A stretch of DNA of 64,000 nt, from NCBI GenBank assembly GCA_036345935.2, contig JADWOT020001744.1:62001-126000 (forward strand), given 5' to 3'. Of the stretch, positions 39,313 to 51,400 are shown piece by piece; the stretch's first letter is position 1, and each line of letters begins with the position of its first letter. The position numbers and the translations under genes were made by a program. The DNA comes from Taenia hydatigena. Taxonomy: Eukaryota; Platyhelminthes; Cestoda; Cyclophyllidea; Taeniidae. Under the pieces are notes generated by a model that was given only the letters and a program-made list of their open reading frames with translations, made no database searches and was not told the DNA's origin.

Positions 39313-42300
39313 TAATTTATTTTTGATATGGTAACAAATCAAATTTTGGACTTCTTGCGTTCCGTTTAAGTGCGGCTCAAATGCAAGACGTTTGATGCCA
39401 TGGAATGCGCACAATGTAATGCACCGATTTCAATACATAAAATGGGGTAACATCAACACATAGCTAAGATCTGTTTTCCTGATTTTTTATTTGCAAGTAT
39501 TCAACTTTTTACTCTGCCATTTCTTACGTCTCGGGTAACTGTGATGTTTCCGTGTCGTGCAATATAGTTTAGAACTGGTTAATAATTGAGTAGCCTATTT
39601 TGGCAAAGAAAGCCAAGCTAATGTAAGCATATAGAGCTGCGCTATCTTCTGTTCATTTAGATCTACATCCGATTCGAATTACAATAGGAGCTTATACAAT
39701 TTAGTAGGTTTTAGGACAGTTCCCCAATTAAATTGCAAAGTAAGGTTTGGCCACTGATGGGAGCACCTAGGTCAACACTGATAAGTGATAATGCCGAAAA
39801 GCTTACATTTGAATGACCGAGTACCTCCATGAACAGGATTGATCTGAATTGAAATTCACATGCATGTTCCATTCTGCTAACTTGCCATTGTTTTATACGT
39901 GAATCGTCTAATGAGTACACAGATCGGGACTATTAGATATGGCCTAGTGTCAACCAGTTTTTTATGATCCCGAAACGTGGAGAGTAGCTAATCTACGACG
40001 AACGCTTAATATCCTTTTGTTCCGATGTCTTCTTAATGCAACTCAATAGCTGCGATGCCGCCTATGTATTTTGAAGACGTTACCACTATATCATTTTGAT
40101 TGAAGCAACTATTGTAATGAATTTATAATGAGAATCCTATGAATGATTAGTAAAGTTGATGAGTCTACTGAGCGGAGACCTTCAATTAAGCTTTGCATGA
40201 GGAGCATCATAAGAAAGCATAAAATTCAGGCACCTTTTACAATGCCATTCCGCCAATGAATTAAAACTTGAGACCTCGATGAAAATAGATGTGATTATTC
40301 ATTAGTGGCACCCAGAGCAGAACAATGTTTTGTGAAATAACATCATGCTTTTAGAAGAATTAAACTGAAAATTGCCGCTTTTACATACCAATCCAAATGA
40401 TATCACGGTAGTCTTTGTGGGGTTGTGCAGAAACGGCAATGCAGAGCTGGCAGTTCGATCAGGGCTGTAATGAATACGCTCCATCCATCCCATCGGGAAA
40501 TCCAACATACGATTCGATGTGGTTCGTGCTAAGAGTAAGCTTTAGTAGCTTGTAGAATTTATAAGTGAAAACGCGCCTCCAGTTTACTAAAATGTAATTA
40601 AAGTGAAATCAAAGTTAATCTGACATTTAGGGTGCTTAGCAAAAGTACATCAATCGCCATACTACGAATTTTCAAAAACAACGACGTCATCTCTTGGCTT
40701 TACTTTTGACCCTTCCCATACCTATCCTCTCTTCTTCTTTTTATTCTTGTACCAATTGTGCAATATACTTAAAATGCTGTCAAAGATTTTTGGAGAGTAA
40801 CACACTGACCGCATGAGGGAGCGATAAATAAGTTGTAAGTAACCTGCCTCTTGCAAGTGAATGCCTCTTCCTGTGTGGGCACGGTGAAGGTCCCTTATGC
40901 GTATTTTACTGTCGGTCGAAGCAGAAGCATGGCTTAATGCTTTGGTCATGATCTTAAAAAATGAATGAGATTTAACTGTACGAACTAATGAGCATGCGAA
41001 ACGTAGATGGGTTAGTTGTGATCCCACCGACTGCGAATGCCATGCTGCTGATAATGGATGATAAAAAATTATTGAATGAAAGATCGGTCACACGAATGGA
41101 TTGGACGCAGTTTCCAAGTTGACTTAGCGAGTTGGATAAAGAGGAAAGGAGTGTTCATTTAAGGATAATTACCGTGCTATGTAGACATTGGCTGACATCT
41201 GATATCATTGACGTCCCTCAACCCAGCTCAATTAAGCTTTTCGCTTATCGTCTATCATATTTGATGTTGACGAAAATTATTTTTGAGTAAACAAAACTTA
41301 AAATTTCCTTCATGAAAATGCAGAGATTTCATTAGAAGTCCTCTCAACCCACCACTGATTGCGGGAGCGAATAAAGGTTTGTGAGGGTGTCCATCTCTAA
41401 GCATCTGAATTTCCGGATGAAAAAAGCACGTTAAGTTTACAGTGTCATATATTTTAGAAGACGACTTCACCTTTAAGCCTGCCATTACATTGCTGCTGCT
41501 TCGTCATCGCCAATTCTTCCTGGATTCGGTAAGTTCCTTGGGAACCGGACTATATTCTACAAATCGTCCTTCTTTCCCACGAAACCTCTTGTTATTTTGA
41601 TGCATCTCATTTTTGAACTATTCTGTCTTCACCTTTTGTGCGCAGCACTTTGGTACTTGAAAGCTGCTCCATTCTACCATGAGGTGCTCGATTTTATCCA
41701 AGAAAACAACAATAAAGGTAGTCAAGTCTGTTAGAACAAAGTCGGTTAAGTGAGCAGACAAATAAGAAACGGTCGAAAATAAGACTAAAAGATGAAACCA
41801 TTTAACAAAGCTGTTAAGTAATTGCATGCTAATGAAGGATTTGTTTTAAATTAGTGTACCCGAGCAACTAGGAGATAAGGTAGAAGAGATATTAAAACGA
41901 ATGCATGGAAAAACATTCATCTACCCTAAAACACACAAGAAACTTATTGCACTTTCATATCGCTTTTGTGCGGCATAAGGTTGACAGATTGTCTGGATGA
42001 AAAAAGATCAATCAGTCAGATGGGCCCATACAAGATTAATTAGACTACAGTTGTCAAAGTAGACATTGGGATTGTTCTGCTCACCGTTACTTTTGAGGGA
42101 GTAAGTGGAAACAACATAGGTAGAACTGAGAGGAACGGTGTGGGGCAAATGCAAGTAGCACGAAGATAGGAGCTTGAAACGCGACCCTTAGAACACGTTA
42201 TTATGGGGCAAGAAAAGCCAGGCCAAACTTAGCTAAAGCGAGATGCAGGCATGGGTAAAGTACGGCTTGGTCTAGTCTAGCCTGATTTAGTCTATACTAG

Positions 42301-43640
42301 TTAGGCTAGACATACCAAAGTGTACAATTGTGAGTCAACGAAGATGTCGACAAAGTGCAAGTTAGTTTGCTCATTGAAAATGAATTCTGCGAATTTACAG
42401 GGGACAGTTCGAAGATCCGTAGGGCGCAATTGATGCAGCATAATGTGTAAGCGCTATAGGTCTAGCTATGCCGAGTTGAAGTAGCATAAATATTCAACTG
42501 TTAGGGGTAGGTTAGCACAACAGAAGAGTAATGGAGGTAAATGGCGCAGAATGAAGAAAAAGGGAGAAGATTATTGCCATTGGTGTGTGAATTTATCTAA
42601 AGAAAGTAGGTGTCGTAACACTACGTCGGTCTGCCTTTCTGTCCTTGCTTGTCCATCCGACCATGTACTCACATGCTTACCTACTTAGGCAAGCAACTAG
42701 ATGAAACCGAAACAACCCATCTACGTCCTTCTTTTGATAGCGAAACAACTGCTTGAGCCTCAGTGCATTGCTGGACATTACGTCCAATTATTACGTCCAA
42801 GACCGATTTTGGATGCATGATTAAAATGTCGTAGTCCAGTTTCATTCCCCTACAAGCTTCTAACCACGTGTCGCCTTCATTGCTATCTTTATCCCTTTTA
42901 ACGCGTGTAATTTTGACGAAAGAAATTATAATTTCTTTGCCTAGCATGAGATTTTATGCACTGTACCACACTTCGCTTAATATGTGCACTTAAAATAAGA
43001 TAAGCACTTCCCTTTATCAACATGATATGTTAATAAACAGGAGAGGTAATGATAACAGCAATAACTAAACAAAAAAGGGGTTATTACGATAAAGCTCAAA
43101 ACTAATTCTTTCTCTCCTCTTAACACGCCTATTGGTGTGCAGACTGTAAGATCAACATGGCAAAGATAAAAGTACTGCTCTGCTCTGTTTTGCTTTACGC
43201 TTTGATGTGCTGTGCTGTGACCTAAAAGAAGGCTGTATGACATGATGTGACATGAGGCAAAGAACTGTGTCGTGAGATTCGTTTTACCTTCTTGGTGCTA
43301 TTCCCCTCTGTAATGGTATTCACCAATAGGCCAGTTCTGGGGGCAATTTGATTGGAATACAACCCTTCGTTGGGGGTTCAGCTTACAAAACGTGCCATGT
43401 TTGCAAAAGTACAAAGCATTTTATTGGTCCAAATTAAGGGAACACTACAGAAATGAAAAACCGAAGAATGGATTATGCGCACGATTGTAACTCAGATAGT
43501 GGAAAAGAAACAGCACTGCGTAGCTACCTAAACTACCACCATGGATGGTTCTCTGCCATCAGTGTTGAGATTGAAGAATTGAACATTAGCTAGTCCCACG
43601 ACTTACCAATTTAGCTAAGCCAAGAGCGTAGTCAGCACCT
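39313..43640. other. Unassigned region
   Basis: Minus-strand frames at 40722-41027 (101 codons), 41255-41485 and 42681-42947 have no motif that I know. The segment at 42268-42312 repeats TAGTCTAGCCTGATTTAGTC-like words that also occur near 16765, 20105 and 20700 in the alpha family, so it may be a remnant of that repeat. Confidence 0.35.
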
Positions 43641-44630
43641 CGGTGTTGAGCTCGAGCTTTCGTTTGTGGTGGAGGGTGAAGGAGAGAAAGATAAAGAGTG
43701 ATGGGAGAAAATTAGCGTTGGGTTAATGGCCGATGTTGGGCCCGAGATCTCATTTGTGAGAGAGGATAATAGAAGGAGTGAAAGAGAACGGCAGAAGACA
43801 TTTAACATTCTGCAAGTGGCCAATGTTCGGTTCAAGATACTATTAAAGATGAAGGGTGATTGTGAGAGATAGAAAAAGAAACGAGAAAGTATCATTCATT
43901 AAATGATTGATGTTGAGCATGAGATTTCATTGGCAATGGAGGATGAAAGAGAGGGAGAGGAGAAGTTTAATATAGTGTGATTAATTAATGTTTACTACGA
44001 AATTTTATTTGAATCGAGGGCGATAGAGAAAGAGAGATAAAGATCGGAGAAAATTAGCGTTGAATGAATGACTGATGTTGGGAATGAGATTTTATTAGCG
44101 ATAGAAGGTGAGAGAGGGATAAAGAAAGAGAGCGGAGACAGTTGGCATTGTGCAAATGATCGATGCTGAGCACCTGATTTCATTGGCGAAGGAGAGTGAG
44201 AGAGAGGGATAAAGAGCGGGAGAAGGCAATTGGCATTGAGTGAATGACTGATGTTGATCACGAGATCACATTGGCAATGGAAGGAGAGAGAGTGAGAATA
44301 ATAAAGTGAGCTGTCGAGATGGAATTTAGCATTGTGCAAATGATCGTTGGTGAGCACGAGTTTCGTTGGCAAAGAAAGGTGATAGAGACACAGCTCAAGA
44401 AATAGAGAGGAGACCATTTGGCATCAGGTAAAGGATCGATGTTGAGCATGTGTGTTTAGCAGGGGTGGAGTTGGTGAAAAAGACTTTTATCAGCTGATAA
44501 ACAACCAATGATGAGCGCGTTTTCAGTGGTAGTGTAGAGTGTGGCAGATAAAGAGAGGGAAAGAATGGACAGCAATGGATGAGTGATTGATATTAAGGGC
44601 GTGAGTTTCGTGTTGTGGAATAGGTAGTGG
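43641..44630. repeat. Diverged minisatellite, about 12 units of 70-96 bp
   Basis: On the plus strand units begin GATGTTGAGCATGAGATTTC-like, pass through a GAGAGAGGGATAAAGAG purine-rich stretch and end CATTGTGCAAATGATC-like. Unit starts are near 43642, 43732, 43822, 43909, 43987, 44074, 44162, 44250, 44346 and 44438, plus two poor units to 44630. Unit lengths vary and often are not multiples of three, so the minus-strand frames across it are not a repeat protein. Confidence 0.75.
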
Positions 44631-44843
44631 ATTCGTTATTTTCCCATCACACCTTGTCTTCTCGTCTTCCTAAAGTTTATTGTGATTTACAAAGGACCCT
44701 GTATTCCTCAGCTAAGGAGGAATCAAACATTGCCGTACACCAGCTCCCACGTCTCTTTCATTGCTGGCGATTCTGCGCTAAACGACATCAACAGCAGTAG
44801 ATTGTTGTTCATCGCAGCCGCCCACTACAGAACTGTACCTTTC

Positions 44844-44849
44844 TTTATT
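44844..44849 (-). terminator. AATAAA polyadenylation signal
   Basis: AATAAA on the minus strand lies about 140 nt after the TGA at 44993-44991. It is the first canonical signal I see downstream and would close the 3' UTR of the micro-exon gene. Confidence 0.45.
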
Positions 44850-44990
44850 CAACAGTGCATAGCAGGTATACATAAATATAAGGTAGCGAACAATGAAATG
44901 AGTCTTCTTGGTAGAAAAGATTAAAAGTTAGGCAGATAAAATAGAATGCAAATTTATGAAGAAAAGTTATTGCAGATGTAGAAGAAATCA

Positions 44991-47900
44991 TCACCCTTCC
45001 ATGTGCACCAGGACCAACAACAATCCGAGCACAACTAAAATAAAGACAGCGTATAACCTGGACACCCAGAAAATGATGATTGGAATGCTGTCAAGTCTAA
45101 CAAAGCAACGCAGAAGGCTACTGCATCCGTGCTGTCATTTTGTCATTTGTCGTATTGTTGGAAACCAATGAGGTTTCAAAGTAACAAATAGATTTAGATG
45201 AGTAGCATTTTAGGATTAATACACTTAGCCATCTGAGAGGAAATTAAGAAATGCCGGTCATTGCGAACGCTATTTACTATGCAACCACCGACCGTGCAGA
45301 TGAGGAGTAATTGCGCGTGTTTAAAAATCAAGGAAAGTTAACGTTGCTAATGTGGACTTTGGCAAGTGCGATGGAGATGATGACGTCCAAATAAAGCCAA
45401 ATGTGTCAACTTACCATAAGACGTTGCTGTTCAATTACAAAAGTAGCAGTTAATTACAATAAATACAACCTCCCATCGTTCTACGAAGAATGTTGTGCGT
45501 GAATATAATAACTGAACAAGAGTGGGTTCATAGCATGTCAGGTTGTTGAGAGGTGCAAAAGAACTAAGGTGAGGTCATGGCGCAAAGAGGATAGCAAACT
45601 AAAGGCAAAGTGTCTAGCAGTTGTGCGTTTAAAATAAAAATCAAAGAATTGTAGTGAGATGCGCATTTAGGTGTGGTCTCCGCAGATGCTCCGATGTGGG
45701 CGATTGTCACTCAGTTTTGCATCAGAGTTAGTTTCGGTATCTTGATTGGAACGGAACAACAGAATTTACTACCCTCTTTGTCAGGAGCTAACACAAAAGC
45801 AGTAGCTTCGCCATATTAGTCTGCCCAGTTGGAAAGACGTGAGAGCACAGGTAGCGCCAAGGAGATTTCGTGAATTAAGCGCTTACCCAAGTAGGGCGTC
45901 GAGGCTGGTAATGGTTTTATGGGTGCTGCCGTGGTCGTATCTCCTAAAGCGAACGTTGCATGAATCGCATTTATTACCATTAGGATTGACAATTCAAAAT
46001 TGTGAGACTGTTACAAGATTACTTAGGTTGTTGGTTTTGAGGCATATTTGTGGCTAATTATCTAAATTTCACGAAGCTTTGGCTTAAGTGAAGTACTTGA
46101 CAAATGATGTAAGATGAGAACGTTGCACTGACAAAGCCTTTTCTCACTTCATTCTGAATCCATTACATGCTATCTTTACTGGCAAACTGACTTACTTCGT
46201 GCTCCTCCATACTCTGAAATGCAGAACGCAACATAAATATCCTGAATCGTTAACCAAGTGGTGGTAGGGCCTAATGACAATCATAGACGGCATGAATTGC
46301 AGTAAAGTCGAGTGGAACAGCTCACTTAGAAAGTGATCACTTGACAGAAGTTACATGCTTGCGAAGCTTACTATTGCATTCCTCCACTTCAGGTGATGTC
46401 CCATTCTGTGTGTAATCGACGGTCAGCGTCAAGTGCGATTCTTCTGTCATCCACATGAAAGTGTCATTTTTAGCGTCGGACCGTGGGAAGAATCTTCCAT
46501 AAAATATCCTCATATCTAAGGTCTTGTCTTCCATCATGCTGACTGACGAAATTAAGAACAAACATCCATGATGGCAAAGGTGCATCAAGTGGTGACAAAT
46601 AAAGTCATTGCTTTAAATAAGACTACAAATTTTGTGTGTGAGAAAATGTTTGCTTCCTCACTTTGCTTCTTTTTGTTATCTGAGCTTCTCCATTGACAAA
46701 ATAAGTGTCCATAAAATTTCTCTTAGCACACAGGTTTCCAGGACTTACTGCAGGCGCGGTTGCCTTGCTGAACAAGCCTAGTCCCCTTCCAAATGCAACT
46801 TGTCGAATCGCTTATGTAAAGTATGGCCTATTTTAGAATACATGTAAGATTTAATGAATCAGTGCTACAGAAAATATGCAAAATGAGCAATTGATAGTCT
46901 GAAAACTGAACAGCCTACCCATCCATCACCTTCTGCTCCTTGAACACCGAATTCCAAGTAAAAAGGCCGCTGTCCTTTAACAAACCGTGAAAACGGGAAC
47001 GACGTCATTAGATCCACACCACCTAACATTCAAACGGAGAAAGATGCGTTGCCCATCTCAAATTGCTTAAAGGAATTTTAATGACTGGGCTGTCATGTAG
47101 GGCAAATAGTGTGATACCTGGTTTGGGAATTGGAAACTTGCAATTCGGCACAAAGTACGTGGTTGATATCCGCTTATGACTGTTGCCAAAGTCTATGATT
47201 TCAATCGTTTCCTGTTTAGTCACGTCTGCAATGGTGAGGCTAGCGTTTTCTAGAATAAAAGCAATGCCAGTGAACGGAAGATAAAGAAGATGCATTTATG
47301 TGGACCACAAATTGACCCCCGTAAGGTTAAATGCTAATTGGCGTTTCGATTAGCTTACATTCATGAGGTCATGCAACAATCATTTAGAGTGCGATAGTTT
47401 ATTTCGTTTTAGGGTATAATGCGTTCTATTTTTGCAACTAGCAAGCTAAACAATCAGCTTACCTTTTGAGTAACATTGCCTAGTAAAATGCTAAGTGTCT
47501 GGTATTTACTAAGTATATTGGGAGATAAAAGGATTCAATTGAATAAAACAGGGATCAAATAAAGATTAGTGAGGAGGGGTGAGCGTACTTTCGTCCCAAT
47601 AACATGGACTACCCCAATATTTGTCGAAGGCCACACATCTGTGGCACTTAATAAACATCTTGAGGGCATCTGTTGAGGTGTGCACTACTGGAACCTAAAT
47701 GAAACAAAAGTAATACTGAAACACTGTGGCCAATCAGCGAAATGTTAATCTCGACCTCTATGTACCCGAAATGCATTTCAGCATGCGTAATTCAAAATTG
47801 TGTACCCAATAAAGTACAGTAGCTTACTTACATAGTTCTTCTTGTACTCGTATTCTAATGGATATGAGACTCCGAAGGGCTTCCCAACAACACGAGAGCC

Positions 47901-48086
47901 CCACAACTTGGGGCTTGTTTCGCCTTGAAAGAGAAAGCCATTTTAAGACCTCTTCTATCTTGGCATTGACACTCTTTCAAAATGGAGGAGGAGCAAGCAG
48001 AAAAGGGGACCAGAAGTGAGGAAATGAAGTAGAAGCATACCTGAACAATGAGCCGCACACAGCAGTGCCACGATTACTTCTAGCAT
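44991..48086 (-). CDS. Ten-exon gene with micro-exons; predicted secreted or membrane-anchored glycoprotein of unknown family
   Basis: I do not recognise the family. Read on the minus strand, GT-AG exons are 48086-48041, 47923-47832, 47694-47589, 47249-47118, 46542-46372, 46213-46196, 45943-45887, 45787-45773, 45426-45415 and 45034-44991. They total 693 nt: 230 codons plus TGA, with phases that agree at every junction. From the third intron on, every intron is phase 1. Residues 1-15 form a signal peptide (MLEVIVALLCAAHCS). The rest has Cys at 63, 66, 77, 118 and 181, N-glycosylation sequons at Asn83, Asn151 and Asn172, a Thr/Pro-rich stalk at 190-206, and a hydrophobic tail at 217-226, which could be a GPI signal or a short anchor. 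An in-frame ATG at 48143 lies upstream of the TATA box, so 48086 is preferred. The first seven exons are firm; the 15-nt exon and the last junction are less certain. Symmetric micro-exons behind a signal peptide recall flatworm micro-exon genes, by inference. Confidence 0.72.
45415..45426 (-). other. 12-nt candidate micro-exon
   Basis: Ninth exon of the gene at 44991-48086. The acceptor ends GAACAG and the donor is a consensus GTAAGT. It is phase 1 on both sides and adds ATSY just before the hydrophobic tail. Confidence 0.5.
45773..45787 (-). other. 15-nt candidate micro-exon
   Basis: Eighth exon of the gene at 44991-48086. The acceptor is TGTTAG and the donor GTAGTA, which is weaker than the others. 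It is phase 1 on both sides and adds APDKE. The frame is kept whether or not it is used, so its presence is not proven by the reading frame. Confidence 0.4.
46196..46213 (-). other. 18-nt symmetric micro-exon
   Basis: Sixth exon of the gene at 44991-48086. A pyrimidine-rich acceptor ends TTTCAG, and the donor is GTAAGT. The exon is phase 1 on both sides and encodes residues 183-188 (KYGGAR), so it can be included or skipped without changing frame. Confidence 0.65.
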
Positions 48087-48120
48087 AATTTGTGTCCATT
48101 CCCTTGGTGCTGTCTCTGCG

Positions 48121-48161
48121 AATTTATACACGTCCCACACCAACCTCGTAAGGCTGATTGG
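48121..48161 (-). promoter_or_regulatory. CCAAT box and TATA box of the micro-exon gene
   Basis: On the minus strand TATAAATT lies at 48128-48121 and CCAAT at 48161-48157, about 30 bp further upstream. Transcription 25-30 bp below the TATA box would begin near 48095, giving a 5' leader of only about 10 nt before ATG at 48086. That favours 48086 over the in-frame upstream ATG at 48143. Confidence 0.55.
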
Positions 48162-48434
48162 ATCTCCTATTGCAACACAATCACCACAACTATGAGGTCA
48201 CCACGCTTTAGCGAAGAGGCAGATTTATGAGCACGAAAGCTATTAACGCCTTGTTCATGCATTGTATCTAAGCAATGTGGATGGATTTAGCTTAGTTTTT
48301 CAACGTACTGAGGCAGAGGAACGTCGCCTCATTCTACCAACGCAAGATTCATTGTGATGTCGTAAACCTAGAAATTGAAAGGCAGTTGCATAAACAATGT
48401 GCTGATTAGGAGGAGACGTACACTGAGGTGGATT

Positions 48435-51400
48435 GATATTTAAGGTAGGAAATTTAGTTTGAAGAATCTCACACATAAGTAAGCACCGTTTGTTACCGTT
48501 ACTTTCATCCTTGTATGATCTGGCTTAGAGCAAATCCATTTTTACCCTTTTTAAGCCCTTGCCGTTGAAAAATCTTGCTTATGGGAGTAAATGTGCCGCG
48601 AAATGTGAAACCTAGGAGAACGTCAGGTGATGAGACGACACAAAATACGCACAATATATCAGCGAAGTGACTGCTTCGGTTTTACCGTATCTGTGCGCAT
48701 TTACCTTAACGTTGACCAAGCGATGTGGTTAGAGGGTTCTATCCCATACAATTGTAAACATTTTCTTTTATGTCTTATTTAAATTAGTACTCCACAACCA
48801 ATCAGAGTATGTTTCATGATGTAGATTCTCTTAAAATTTATTTTCTGGAGTGTGCGAAATTTGCAATCTCAAGATTGCGCTTATTCACATGCGCAAGTTT
48901 ATTAGGCTGCGACTGGCTGCACTGTCAACAGGCGTTGCAGCGTGACACTTTGGTTTCATTTATTTGTGCCATCAACGCGAGAAACAGTCTTGGTCTTCTA
49001 AAAAATAGGTCGATGGCGCCTCCGCATGCAGACTTTAAAGAAATGCGCAAAAAGTGGAAAACGCCTGAACATCAAAGCCAATTCACCAAAACCAAAAGTC
49101 ATTAATGCTGGCAGAATACAACTCCTCCCTCTCTAAAAGTATTATGATTCGTAGGCTTCAAAGAACTGATCTAGTCTCAGTTTTAGCAGGGTTGCGATCT
49201 ACTAGTTCTCTTTATCCAAGATCATTTCGCATTCAAGACACCCGAGTTTGTTAGACACCACCGTTCGTTAATTTCACCGATAAAGAGAAGACACATAGCA
49301 GTGTGGACCGATGCCTGAAATAAATCGCCCGCCGTACTGCTTAATATCAATTAGGCCTCTGCGGTTTCTTTCAAGTACTCGGCGCTGCGACTTCCATCAC
49401 TTCGCCTAACATGTTACAGAAATATATAAGGCGATACGGTGACCGGTGATGGAGTCGCTTAATTTACGCTAGTCAATGAAGCCCGTTCATCACCTCGCCT
49501 TAAGACATTGCAACTCATTTTTCTGCTCTCTAATTTATACTCTCAGAATCAGTCTTATCTCACATTTTCCAACAATTCACAAACGACTTTAGGCAAGATT
49601 AGGCGTGTAGAAATCTCGTGCTTTCTGTTTCTTCTCGAGAGTGTGCAATAGCTGCGATCTTAAGATGGGGCTTCTTCACATCCGTAAGCTGTGTCTAAGG
49701 GCAAAATCAATGGAAAGGTGGAATGACATTTTCACCTAGTGCATACGTGTCACGAGCACCAGCAGTTGTGGGTTGCTTTAAAGAAATTCAGTGTTGTGAG
49801 GTGGCGACGTGGGTGGAGTTGTGTGTCCTCACACAAAGACCCACTAGAAACGCGTGGGTATATGAAATATATGTCGAGATCAATGCCGAACCACTAAACC
49901 TTAGCTGCTAAAGTCAACAAAAATGGCACCTTAAGCTTACGAATCAAATAAAATCAGTGTCTCTACATGTTTGGTTAAATTAATCTTTACGGCTAAAGTT
50001 CAAGTATGCGAAACCAAAATATACCTACCATTCTGCACAGACTGCGTTAATTTCCACACTGCACATCAGCATATTCTGGATACAATTGTCCCTACAGTTA
50101 GAAACTATTTTCGTTGGCTAAGTGAAGCTTCGAAACATGAGATGAGATGCTGTGGACTTTTGAAGGGGTAAATTCCATTCTGGAAGAAGAAGCGCTTCGC
50201 AGCACACAATCTGCAAACCACTAATTATTAGATGAAAGTAATGACTTGAAGAAGGGTTTCAGCCTGCGTGGTAAGAGGATACTGCTCATGCTTGAACCAC
50301 TTCAAATTAGCTATCAATGCAGTCTTATTTACGCCCATTCAGATCGCAAACAAACTTAACGATTGCAGATGGATGGCGGCTGTTAGCGATGCCACAATTC
50401 TGGGTCACTTACCTCATGTGTAACCTCAAGACGCTGCAGCATCCATTACCTGCGTTTGTAATACGAGTGCATATACAAAACGTGCAATTTTAGAGTCAAT
50501 GCCAAATTACACACTAAATGCGTCGAACCTACAAGCCTCACTGCCACCTTTGTTAACAATCCCTTGTCTTTTATACTCGCGACAGTTCTTGTGTGCCAAT
50601 GAAACCAACACCAGAGCGACCATCGCTATGAGCGAAATTGTGAGGATTTTCGATGCTGCACTTTGTACTATTGCAAATTTAGTGCCTGCAAATCGCTTAC
50701 ATTTACAATTTGATTTGGCCCTTATTTCAGCAAACGCAGTTCACAGTGTAAAAGGGAACAGAAGACTTTACTTCTTTTATGCACTATTGAGTTAAAGGTA
50801 GTAGCATACCGCATTGTAGGCGAATCAGATGACCCCACACCTCCCACAAAGCAAAACCGACAGAACCTCTCTCCTGAACTCCTCTGTCACTCATGCGGAA
50901 GTACACGTTGAAACGGCTCCCTATTTCGCTGTTTATAGTCATCAGTGCAGTTTTGACCTAATGTAATAAGCCTCACAGATTTGCCTCAAACCGTGTTCTT
51001 GCATTTTGTAGCGTTGACTGCTTAATTCACGAAAATTTCCCATTTCTGTCCTAATCGTCCATTTTTTCTTTTGCCATCCTACTCAAGCGCTCCGATTATG
51101 ATAGTAGTAGCCAGTTTCCACGACTGAATATTTCCTTTGACGCGTGATTTCCGGATGCTTTAAGCGATGATGCGATTATGGCCGCATTTACGACGAAATC
51201 GCAATTAAAGTGCGAAATTGTAGCACAACCTCTACTTCATTGTCTTCGCACTAATCGCAGTTTTAAGGGAAATGATCGATAAGTCTGCGATTTATCCAAC
51301 CCTTAGTCTAACCTAAAGAACAATGGCTTAGGCTTTTGAACTATTTCTTCATAATTGCTGCAGTGTGAAGCATTCAACATTGTAGCCTAGAATTCGAATG

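Noticed and set aside
43995..44417. 140-codon Ser/Leu-rich minus frame with repeating words
   Set aside because: It is the reading of the minisatellite. Unit length is not a constant multiple of three and frames drop out between units.
45058..45096. 39-nt segment as a further internal exon of the micro-exon gene
   Set aside because: The following intron would be only 23 nt. It is kept as a possible alternative end, not in the main model.
48143..48143. Upstream in-frame ATG for the micro-exon gene
   Set aside because: It lies upstream of the TATA box and would bury the signal peptide behind 19 polar residues.
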